Assembly (NCBI GenBank): GCA_036639875.1
Contig: JAVWHX010000013.1
Coordinates: 1-39,247 of the forward strand
Direction of reading: 5' to 3'
Origin: JAVWHX01 sp036639875
Lineage (GTDB): Bacteria > Bacillota_I > Bacilli_A > Erysipelotrichales > Coprobacillaceae
DNA length: 39,247 bases
Made by a program: the position numbers and the translations under genes. Shown here one piece after another: positions 9,834 through 16,841 of the stretch. The notes beneath the pieces are model-generated. The model had not been told where the DNA came from, did no database searches, and saw only the letters and a program-made list of their open reading frames with translations. How positions within the stretch are numbered: the first letter of the stretch is position 1; each line of letters begins with the position of its first letter.

Positions 9834-9859
9834 TATTTTTCTCCTTTGCTTTAACATAA

Positions 9860-9896
9860 GAAAAAGAATAAATATAAAATCATTTATATTTATTCT
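9860..9896 (-). terminator. Intrinsic terminator overlapping the adhesin stop codon
   Basis: A perfect 13-bp stem (AGAATAAATATAA with its complement) and a six-base loop are followed on the minus strand by TTTTTC. The adhesin stop codon lies within the hairpin. The next gene begins only 27 bases further on. Confidence 0.8.
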
Positions 9897-12800
9897 CATT
9901 ATTCTTTTTCTTTCTAGTCATGAAACCTAAAGCACATATTGAAATACCTATTAAACACATCCAAATTCCAATTGCCATATTGTCACTAGTATTAGGAAGT
10001 ACTATCTCTTTATTTTCTATTTTGGGAATCTCAATTAGTTTATCCTCCATAATAATTTTTGCTCCATCCTTTGCTTTAAATATAATATCTTCAGCTAATT
10101 CATAATTTTCGGGAGCAGTAATCTCTTTTAGTATATATTCTTTTTCTTCAATAAGATATTTAACCTTATGCGATTCACCAGTTGTTGTCCATTCCTCAAT
10201 AACTTTATTTGTCAATTTATCAATGATTTGTAATTTTGCACCAACTAGATTTTTACTATTTGAATCTACCTTTAAAAATTCTACTTCAACTGGTTTGTTT
10301 TCAATGTTAATGGTAATTTCATCTTTATCATGTTTTATTTCTACTTCATAAATGGTGTCATTAGTTACATAGCCATTAACTGGAGACTCTTTAATAAAAT
10401 ATTTACCTAACATTAATTTATCAAACTCCGCAACACCATCTTTATTCGTTAAAACACTTCTAGTATTTTTAAAATCTTTATCGGTAGAAATAGTAAACTC
10501 AATATTAGCTAATTTCTCTTTAGTATCTAAATCAGACTTATGAATTACCACTTTTCCATATTGAAGTTTGTTAATTAGTTTATATTCAAGTTTAATACTT
10601 TCCATATCTTGGTCTTGATAAGTTGCATCTACTTCAATGACCTCATTTGATAACTCATAGCTAAATGGCGATTCTATTTCTTTCATCTCTAATAAACATA
10701 ATGGTAAATCAGCTTTAAAAGTAACTATACCCTTTTCATCACTGATTGATGTTTCAATAAGTTCACCTGCACTTATCAAGACTTTATTATCATAACTCAT
10801 AATATCCTCTTTAGCATATAGTCCAATTGTTGCTCCTGCTAATGGTAAGTTGTTTTGGTCATCTAGTTTTAATAAGGATAAATCTACTTTTTGACGTTTG
10901 TTTTCATACTCTATATTCTCAAAAACAACAGATGTATTTTGATCTTTATAGGTTAACTCTACTTCTTTAACTTCCGTATTCAAAACAAAATTATCTCCTG
11001 CTATAGATTCATAAATCTTATACTTTCCTAATGGGAGTTCGACTGTTTCTGCCAATCCATTTATTGTAGTTAGTTCAGCAACTATATCATCTTTGTGATA
11101 TATAATATTTCCTTGATTGTCTGCTGAATAAATATCATCAGATGCTTTTATAATAAATTCTGTACCACTTACTCCCAATTTTTTATAATTAAACTTGATA
11201 TTTCCTTGGTCATCTTTAGTTACCGATACTAACTGTTCCCCAACTTTTTTAACGTTTATTTTTCCTTTTACAGAAACATTTGCCATTGTTACAGTTATTA
11301 TTGGTGTTTTTCCATCTGGGGCAATTTGAGAAGGAGTTTTTGAAGAAATTACGAATTTTATAGGATTTTCATCAACTGTAAAATTAAATGGGGCTTTTAT
11401 CTCTTCCAATTGGTAATTACCACTTTTTAGAGTATTTGGTGTGGTTACTGTTCCGCTTTCATCAGTAACAAAAGTATCTACATAATGGGGTATTGGAAAC
11501 CATACCCATTCTCCAACGTATTCATTAGTATCAAGATTTTTAATCTTAAAACTTGTATTTGGGAGTAAGACTGTTTTACCAGTTTCTTTGTCTATTTTAA
11601 TTGCTTGTACAAGTGCTTTAAATGGGCCATCATTGAATACACGCCATTGTTGAGGTTTTCTACTATCCTTATCAACAATGACTGTAAAATCCTCAATTGT
11701 AGCATGATTTTCGGGGGTTTTAGTTTCTCGAACAGTATACGCACCCCAAGGTAATTCTATAGATTTAGCATAACCCTTTTTATCAGTTTTAAGAACACAA
11801 TACGTCTTTGCTTTATCCCAACCGACTTTACTAATATCATTTGTTAATTTTACAGTAAACTCTGCATTTTCCAAAGTATCAGTTTCGCCAACACTTCCAT
11901 CAGAAGAAATTTTAATGATCTCGAAGGCTTGTTTTTGAACAACCTCTTTTGATACTACTGACTTAACTACCTTTTGTACCGTTTGTCCTTCATATGTGAA
12001 ATATATATGGTGAATAGTTTTATCAATCAAATATCCATTACTTGCCTCTTTTTCAAACAATTGATAGTACCCTAAAGGCAAGTTGTCAATAACATCCATT
12101 TTACCACTTTTATCAGTAGTTCTTGTTGCTACAACATCACCTTTAGAATAGAATTTTTTACTTTTTGATTTATTATATATATCTTCGCCTGCTTTTAATT
12201 CATAAACTGCCCCCTCTAATGTAGCATCACCTTGTGCAACCAAAGCAGTTTCACTATCTTCTTTTGAAAGAACTAGTTTTGCTAGAGGTTCTCTATTAGA
12301 TACCTCTACATTTGTTGTTTGATTAGCAGTGACAGTAAAATTAAATTCATTAACATTAATTAAATATCCATTCGCTGATAATGTTTCAGTTGCAACATAA
12401 TTTCCTAATGACAGTTTATCAAGTAAAATTTTACCATTATCATCTGTTGTATGTGTTTCATTAAAACCGTTTGGTCCTGTTATTCTGAATGTTGTATTTG
12501 GAACAGTTGCACTTTTATCCTCATTAAATTTTGTGAGTTCTAATTTTCCAAATTTATTTACTTTAACTCTCAAATTTACTTCAAGTGGGTCAGCTACCTT
12601 AAACATTCCTAGTGATTGATCTTTTCCATTATAAAATGCAACACTGGTACCTACTTGTGATGGATCAATATCTCTTTGTAAAGTAATAATAGTAGTATCA
12701 TCTGCATTAGGGTTACCAGTTATTAATAGTTGATTATTCCCACTAATAGAAACCTCCAACTCTCCACTATCTTCAACTATCATATTTCTTAAAGAATTGT

Positions 12801-13365
12801 TGGTATCTGTCAATGTAATTGTTTCTCCCGCATTGACAGTCACTGTTTGACTCATAAATGATGGTGTCTTTTTATACTCTGCTACATCATTTAAAATCTC
12901 ATTCCATAGCCTCACTGTTGTTGGATAGTCTGGATTCGTATTTGTTTCAACATAGCACAAATCTGTATATCCTTGAGATTCATGTAAAGTTTTCCAAATT
13001 AACCCTTGAGTAATAGCATAGTAATCATCAGTTTTTCTTCCATTGACTTGTGTCCCAAAATAAGCAATCAATGATAGTTCTTTCGCCATTTCTTTTGAAA
13101 TACCTGCTTTGCTAAAGTCCACCATTTCCATACTTACACCAGACTTAAACTGTGTAAAGGCATCTATACAAAATACTCTTTCACCATTGACTAGTAACTC
13201 TCCCTCACGGTCGGGACGTCGTCCAGTACTTGGGTCTGCTAAATACCACGTATCATGCTTTTTAACTCCACTTATATAGGATACTGCTTGTATTGGTGCT
13301 ATTGTTGGAATTATCATCAATAATGACATAATCCCTATAATAAATACTTTAATTTTTGTTTTCAT
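9880..13365 (-). CDS. Sortase-anchored thioester/CnaB-repeat surface adhesin
   Basis: This 1161-residue wall protein has a signal peptide (1-27, ending IQA) and a thioester domain with Cys66 in FCID and Gln120 in AITQGLIW. That Cys/Gln pair forms an internal thioester in TED adhesins. About eight CnaB/SpaA-type beta domains run from about 270 to 1115, each beginning like KLxLxK and ending in an E-containing Y.L.E..... strand. The C-terminus has the sortase signal LPNTS, a hydrophobic segment and RKKKNNENKYK. The likely role is covalent attachment to host or neighbouring-cell surfaces, perhaps mating contact. The start is set at MKTKIK because GGAGG lies six bases upstream; an in-frame ATG seven codons earlier has none. 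It is a single gene between two terminators. No sortase is encoded in the window. Confidence 0.9.
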   Translation of the reverse strand: MKTKIKVFIIGIMSLLMIIPTIAPIQAVSYISGVKKHDTWYLADPSTGRRPDREGELLVNGERVFCIDAFTQFKSGVSMEMVDFSKAGISKEMAKELSLIAYFGTQVNGRKTDDYYAITQGLIWKTLHESQGYTDLCYVETNTNPDYPTTVRLWNEILNDVAEYKKTPSFMSQTVTVNAGETITLTDTNNSLRNMIVEDSGELEVSISGNNQLLITGNPNADDTTIITLQRDIDPSQVGTSVAFYNGKDQSLGMFKVADPLEVNLRVKVNKFGKLELTKFNEDKSATVPNTTFRITGPNGFNETHTTDDNGKILLDKLSLGNYVATETLSANGYLINVNEFNFTVTANQTTNVEVSNREPLAKLVLSKEDSETALVAQGDATLEGAVYELKAGEDIYNKSKSKKFYSKGDVVATRTTDKSGKMDVIDNLPLGYYQLFEKEASNGYLIDKTIHHIYFTYEGQTVQKVVKSVVSKEVVQKQAFEIIKISSDGSVGETDTLENAEFTVKLTNDISKVGWDKAKTYCVLKTDKKGYAKSIELPWGAYTVRETKTPENHATIEDFTVIVDKDSRKPQQWRVFNDGPFKALVQAIKIDKETGKTVLLPNTSFKIKNLDTNEYVGEWVWFPIPHYVDTFVTDESGTVTTPNTLKSGNYQLEEIKAPFNFTVDENPIKFVISSKTPSQIAPDGKTPIITVTMANVSVKGKINVKKVGEQLVSVTKDDQGNIKFNYKKLGVSGTEFIIKASDDIYSADNQGNIIYHKDDIVAELTTINGLAETVELPLGKYKIYESIAGDNFVLNTEVKEVELTYKDQNTSVVFENIEYENKRQKVDLSLLKLDDQNNLPLAGATIGLYAKEDIMSYDNKVLISAGELIETSISDEKGIVTFKADLPLCLLEMKEIESPFSYELSNEVIEVDATYQDQDMESIKLEYKLINKLQYGKVVIHKSDLDTKEKLANIEFTISTDKDFKNTRSVLTNKDGVAEFDKLMLGKYFIKESPVNGYVTNDTIYEVEIKHDKDEITINIENKPVEVEFLKVDSNSKNLVGAKLQIIDKLTNKVIEEWTTTGESHKVKYLIEEKEYILKEITAPENYELAEDIIFKAKDGAKIIMEDKLIEIPKIENKEIVLPNTSDNMAIGIWMCLIGISICALGFMTRKKKNNENKYK

Positions 13366-13386
13366 TTTATTCCTCCATTTTTGCAT

Positions 13387-13419
13387 AAAAAAAGATGAAA
13401 CACTGTGTATTGTTTCACC
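13387..13419 (-). terminator. Intrinsic terminator between lipoprotein and adhesin genes
   Basis: On the minus strand GGTGAAACA pairs with TGTTTCATC (9 bp, one G-U) around an eight-base loop, followed by seven T. It ends the lipoprotein transcript, yet lies only 22 bases before the adhesin ATG, leaving no room for a promoter between them. Confidence 0.85.
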
Positions 13420-13444
13420 TTTAAAAATTATTTAATTGTTATTT

Positions 13445-14095
13445 TTACTCCCAATAAGAATACTCATAATCAATACTCCACTTATCCCCACCTGCCGAAA
13501 ACACAAGATAATTAGAAATATATTTTACAGGGTCTTTTCTTGACTCTTTCTTTGCTATTAATGCCTGTTGTTTTGCCTCATCTTCACTGTCATAAAGTTT
13601 TCCACAATTACCAACTTTATAATCAATTGGTTTTTCCTCTTTTGGAGGTTCTTGTGGTTTACTTGGTTCTTGTGGTTTAGTAGGTTCTTGTGGTTTAGTA
13701 GGTTCTTGTGGGGTAGGTGTACTAGGTGTCTCTTGTGGCTTAGTTACCACATTACTATTCGTATCAGAACTACTAGTAGAAGTGTTTGCGTTACTTTTAC
13801 TAGTTTCACTTTTAGAAGAAGAACCACTTTGAATATTTTTATTTGAGCTAGCTTTATCATTACTATCGTTAGTTTTCTTTTCATCACTAGAAGTATGATT
13901 ATTTGTTGGATTAGACTCATCATTCTTTTGTTCTGTCTGTTCAGAGGAGTTTGCATTATCATTTTTTAAGTCATCAGATGCCTCTGTAACCTTATCATTT
14001 AAAGATTCAGCACTTTTACCTTGTTTAGAATTTGATGATCCACAGCCACTAAGCAAAAGTGTTATTGCAATTAATACTACTGATATCTTTTTCAT
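13445..14095 (-). CDS. Small Ser/Asn-rich, PQEP-repeat lipoprotein
   Basis: The protein has 216 residues. The signal peptide ends in the lipobox LLSGC (Cys18), so it should be lipid-anchored outside the membrane. A Ser/Asn/Lys/Glu-rich stretch (about 20-125) and four TKPQEP-type repeats form a flexible wall-spanning stalk. A small C-terminal domain of about 55 residues (KVGNCGKLYDSEDEAKQQAL onwards) remains, with YISNYLVFSAGG and an aromatic end. GGAGGAG six bases upstream fixes the start at MKKISV rather than an in-frame ATG 18 codons earlier. It has its own promoter and a strong terminator. It may act with the adhesin in surface contact or exclusion, but that is only inferred from position. 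Confidence 0.8.
   Translation of the reverse strand: MKKISVVLIAITLLLSGCGSSNSKQGKSAESLNDKVTEASDDLKNDNANSSEQTEQKNDESNPTNNHTSSDEKKTNDSNDKASSNKNIQSGSSSKSETSKSNANTSTSSSDTNSNVVTKPQETPSTPTPQEPTKPQEPTKPQEPSKPQEPPKEEKPIDYKVGNCGKLYDSEDEAKQQALIAKKESRKDPVKYISNYLVFSAGGDKWSIDYEYSYWE
13647..13718. repeat. Four 18-bp tandem repeats in the lipoprotein gene
   Basis: Units at 13647, 13665, 13683 and 13701 share GGTTCTTGTGGTTT and encode KPQEPT/S-type hexapeptides. The middle two units are identical, so the array could change length by slippage. Confidence 0.9.
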
Positions 14096-14120
14096 AATAA
14101 TCTCCTCCATTTCTATAATA

Positions 14121-14149
14121 AGTATAATAAATAAATTATGGTAAATCAA
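14121..14149 (-). promoter_or_regulatory. Promoter of the lipoprotein gene
   Basis: On the minus strand TTGATT, a 17-base spacer and TATACT lie about 25 bases before the lipoprotein ATG. Both boxes are close to the housekeeping sigma consensus. Confidence 0.6.
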
Positions 14150-14176
14150 ATATATCTATTAATTTGTAATCTTTTT

Positions 14177-14190
14177 TTACCAATTGGTAA
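14177..14190. promoter_or_regulatory. 14-bp perfect palindrome, possible operator
   Basis: TTACCAATTGGTAA reads the same on both strands and is flanked by partly complementary CTTT/AAAG. It lies about 30 bases upstream of the lipoprotein promoter and just after parB. It has no T-run, so a protein-binding site is likelier than a terminator. The nearby 14200-14265 stretch holds unusual G- and C-tracts (GGGGG, GGGGG, CCCCCCC). Confidence 0.4.
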
Positions 14191-14299
14191 GAAAGAGGGG
14201 GTTCTTAGGGGGAGAAATAGTCACGTTTTTTGGCAAAAAAAAGAGACTTCCCCCCCATGTCCTAGTTTTGTTTTGCGTTTTTCTTAGTTACACATATGA

Positions 14300-15253
14300 C
14301 TATCTTTCTTGTTCCCTCTGTATTTTTCTATAGCGTGCTTCTAATAACTTAATAATAATTTGTTCCTTTTGTCTAGGTGTTAAATTTTTTTCAAAATACT
14401 TATTAATATCTTCACTTTTTAATGTTATTTTTTCCTTTTGATTTGGCTTTTCCTCGGTCATAATTGTGTAAATAACATTATCATCAAGACGTTCCTCTTT
14501 AGATAGTTCTTTCATTCTTATAGTTTGGGCATGAGATGGGGTTAAATCAAATTCATTGATATACTTAGCAATTAACTCTTGGTTTTCTTTAGATAGATAA
14601 GATAATTCTACAGCAGGATTTAGCGCTATTTTTTTATTATCTTCTCGAGTTCCATCAACCAATTCTATAAGTGGTTCAATTAATTCAGTTAATCTTATAT
14701 ATCTATGCACTTGATTTTTACTTTCCCCAACTTCCTCTGCTAAAACATCTAATGATTTTTTCCCTTTTAACTTGTTCCCAAGTTGGGAACAAGTTAAATC
14801 AACACGCTTACCTTGATTTTTCATTGCCTCCAACTTCATCTTATACGCAAGTCCTCTTTCAGAAGGTAAGATATTTTCACGTTGAATATTACTGTCTACC
14901 ATTAGAATAGTGGCTTGCTCATCTGTTAAGTTTCGTATAATAACGGGCAATTCCTTTAAATCGTTTAATTCACTTGCTCTCATACGCCTGTGACCACTTA
15001 CCATTTCATAGCCATCATCATAAGGTGATACACGAACAAGTGCAGGTTGTAAAACACCATTCTCTTTTATACTATCCACCAACTTAGACATATCAGAATC
15101 CATTCTTACTTTGAATGGATGGTTTTTAAATTCATGAATTTCATTCATTGGTAGCAAAACAATTTTTTCTAGTTTATCTTCTTGCCTTTCTTCTTCTGTT
15201 TTGAACAAATCATCGAGTAAGTCGGTGTTTATCTCTGCTAATTGTTTTGTCAT
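14300..15253 (-). CDS. parB: ParB/Spo0J-like partition protein
   Basis: A 317-residue ParB-family protein with an N-terminal ParB/Srx-type domain: HPFKVR (about 44-49), then GYEMVSGHRRMRASEL (about 88-103), which carries the G-x-R-R box that binds CTP in this family, and DSNIQRENILPSER. The central HTH region includes VLAEEVGESKNQVHRYIRL. It would load on a parS-like site and act with ParA to segregate the element. The ATG overlaps the last 44 bases of parA; AAAGGAGG lies 12 bases upstream. A perfect 31-bp palindrome lies inside its coding DNA. The C-terminus is basic and helical. Confidence 0.9.
   Translation of the reverse strand: MTKQLAEINTDLLDDLFKTEEERQEDKLEKIVLLPMNEIHEFKNHPFKVRMDSDMSKLVDSIKENGVLQPALVRVSPYDDGYEMVSGHRRMRASELNDLKELPVIIRNLTDEQATILMVDSNIQRENILPSERGLAYKMKLEAMKNQGKRVDLTCSQLGNKLKGKKSLDVLAEEVGESKNQVHRYIRLTELIEPLIELVDGTREDNKKIALNPAVELSYLSKENQELIAKYINEFDLTPSHAQTIRMKELSKEERLDDNVIYTIMTEEKPNQKEKITLKSEDINKYFEKNLTPRQKEQIIIKLLEARYRKIQREQER
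14767..14797. repeat. Perfect 15-bp inverted repeat with one-base centre inside parB
   Basis: The arm TTAACTTGTTCCCAA (14767-14781) is exactly repeated in reverse complement at 14783-14797 around a single G. It encodes the LTCSQLGNKL segment of ParB. It could be a parS-like site, an autoregulatory operator or an mRNA hairpin. Confidence 0.7.
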
Positions 15254-16031
15254 TTAAACTCAATACCTCCTTTGCTAATTTTCTATATGCTATAGATGAT
15301 TCAGAGTTTGGACTATACAACATTGGGCTTTCACCATCAAGAGGAGCTTCTGCGGTATCAACACATCGCTTTATTTCATTTTTAAAAACATGTATATGAT
15401 TACTATATTTGCTACGCACTTCATTGCAAATATGTTTTGATAATTTAGTGCGTATATCAATCATTGTCATTAATATACCATCTATTTCTAATTGCGGATT
15501 TAATTGCCTTTTTGTTCTTTGTATAGTTTGTAATAAATCATTTAAACCATCAGTCGCAAATGGTTCCGCTTGAACTGGAATGATAACCGTATCACAAGCA
15601 GTTAGTGCATTAATAGTAAATTGATTTAACGATGGATTACAATCAATTAGTATAAAGTCATAATCATCTTTAAAATTCTCTAATACTCGCTTAAATACAG
15701 TCTCTCGACTCATAACATTAGTTAATTGAGCTTCTATACCTGCTAGACTAATATTTGATGGAATTAAATCTATCTTTTCATCAGTATGGATAATGCAATC
15801 ATTCCATTGCATACTATTGTCATTCATCTCGCAAAGTAAAGCATTTTTAAGTGAATACTCGTAACTATTGCTATCTCGATAGCCGAATGACTTCGTAAGA
15901 CTCCCTTGTGGATCAAAATCAATAATTAAGACCTTTTTATTTAGTTCAGCTAGTGCTACACCTAAACAAGATGATGTCACTGTTTTACCCACACCACCCT
16001 TTTGATTTGTAATGGATATTATTTTTGCCAT
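15210..16031 (-). CDS. parA: ParA/Soj-like partition ATPase
   Basis: This 273-residue P-loop ATPase has the deviant Walker A KGGVGKT at residues 10-16 (NQKGGVGKTVTS), Walker A' VLIIDFDPQGSLTKSFGY and Walker B FILIDCNPSL. It lacks a long N-terminal HTH, so it is the Soj/type Ib-like form that moves DNA cargo together with ParB. The ATG has AGGAGG nine bases upstream. It is first in the parA-parB pair, and the parB start lies inside its 3' end. Its presence shows that the left part of the window comes from an element needing active segregation, a plasmid or an excised conjugative element. Confidence 0.93.
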   Translation of the reverse strand: MAKIISITNQKGGVGKTVTSSCLGVALAELNKKVLIIDFDPQGSLTKSFGYRDSNSYEYSLKNALLCEMNDNSMQWNDCIIHTDEKIDLIPSNISLAGIEAQLTNVMSRETVFKRVLENFKDDYDFILIDCNPSLNQFTINALTACDTVIIPVQAEPFATDGLNDLLQTIQRTKRQLNPQLEIDGILMTMIDIRTKLSKHICNEVRSKYSNHIHVFKNEIKRCVDTAEAPLDGESPMLYSPNSESSIAYRKLAKEVLSLNDKTISRDKHRLTR

Positions 16032-16067
16032 CTATATTTCCTCCTATCTGTGCCTAGTTACTTTTTT

Positions 16068-16103
16068 TCAAAACATTACTTGTATTAGTGAGTTCTCAAT
16101 CAA
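16068..16103 (-). CDS. Possible 11-codon leader peptide upstream of parA
   Basis: A near-perfect Shine-Dalgarno sequence, AAAGGAGGTGG (about 16110-16120), is followed by TTG and 11 sense codons (ending QVMF) before a stop, 36 bases ahead of parA. The ribosome binding site is far stronger than expected by chance; the peptide itself resembles nothing known to me. Confidence 0.25.
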   Translation of the reverse strand: MIENSLIQVMF

Positions 16104-16132
16104 TTCAACCACCTCCTTTCCTAAAAAAATCA

Positions 16133-16164
16133 TTAAAAAAAAGCACTTCATTAAATGAGTGCCT
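16133..16164 (-). terminator. Probable terminator upstream of parA
   Basis: On the minus strand GCACT-CAT pairs with ATG-(A)-AGTGC (5 + 3 bp with one bulged A), followed by eight T. It would end transcripts coming from the small amidase-like ORF. Confidence 0.55.
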
Positions 16165-16253
16165 AGTATTTAAAAGAATGCATCTTTTGAGTATTAATTT
16201 GTTAATAGGTATAGCAATTGCCTTTCTTTTATGTAATGTAATTTTTTGCGCTA

Positions 16254-16388
16254 TTAATACCCTCCATGACCAGGATCTAAAACAACTACTTTTTTACTTA
16301 ATGATTGTGATGAAGACACATTCATTACTGGTTTAAATGTTAGTGAGCATAAAGCAAATAGAAGGACAAAAGGTATTACTTTTTTCAT
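16254..16388 (-). pseudogene. N-terminal fragment of a secreted N-acetylmuramoyl-L-alanine amidase (Amidase_3)
   Basis: The 44 codons read a signal peptide (MKKVIPFVLLFALCSLTF) and then SLSKKVVVLDPGHGGY followed by TAA. VVLDPGHGG is the start of zinc-dependent Amidase_3 domains; its His is a zinc ligand. No frame downstream continues the domain, so this is a broken gene or an extreme remnant. GGTGAT lies three bases before the ATG. It sits between two hairpins, before the par genes. Complete copies of such amidases are often carried by mobile elements for wall opening. A functional short secreted peptide cannot be excluded. Confidence 0.55.
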
Positions 16389-16841
16389 ATCATCACCGAT
16401 ATAATATATGTTTCTATTTATGTGTTATGACAGTAAACACATATGACAAAAAGAAAGAACATATGTTCTTTCACAATAAAGCTAGCTTAAGAAATATTTG
16501 ATTTGATTCTTTAACTTATTTATTAAATTTATTATTATCATATTTTTCAATAGGACAGATAAAATCAAACTTGAGTCAGAGCAATTTTATCTTTTTCCTT
16601 TCTATAAGATAATAACATTCTAAAAAGACCCTCAAAAAATATAAAAAAAAGACAAATGATAACAATCTCTTTTCTTACATTTATTTAACATTTGATTAAA
16701 AAAACATTTTGTATTCTTGTGACTTAAGATTCAACATTTATATTTACCACCTTTCATAATTAGTTTTCTAAACATTTTCAGTATACTTGATTTATCTTTT
16801 TAAAAAGAATAAACTAAACCTAACAACAAAGGAGACAACTA
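16389..16841. other. Intergenic region with inverted repeats
   Basis: No gene is seen in these 450 bases. They hold the palindrome at 16453-16472 and a 9-bp hairpin at 16557-16592 (AGATAAAAT with its complement, 18-base loop, then CTTTTTCC on the plus strand). The 11-mer ACACATATGAC at 16437 also occurs at 14290, after parB. Composition is extremely AT-rich. This may be near the right limit of the par-bearing element. Confidence 0.4.
16453..16472. repeat. 20-bp perfect palindrome
   Basis: The sequence is GAAAGAACAT followed directly by its reverse complement. On the minus strand it is followed by TTTTTG, so it could terminate a minus-strand transcript, but no minus gene lies upstream; an operator or resolution site is equally possible. 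Confidence 0.5.

Noticed and set aside
13394..13419. TGAAACA/TGTTTCAC halves resembling the chromosomal parS site near parAB
   Set aside because: The halves face outwards instead of inwards (parS reads TGTTTCAC then GTGAAACA) and the structure is fully explained as a terminator with a T-run.
16088..16336. Plus-strand 82-codon ORF opposite the par leader
   Set aside because: It has no ribosome binding site and runs across the terminator and the amidase fragment on the other strand; the protein is not recognisable.
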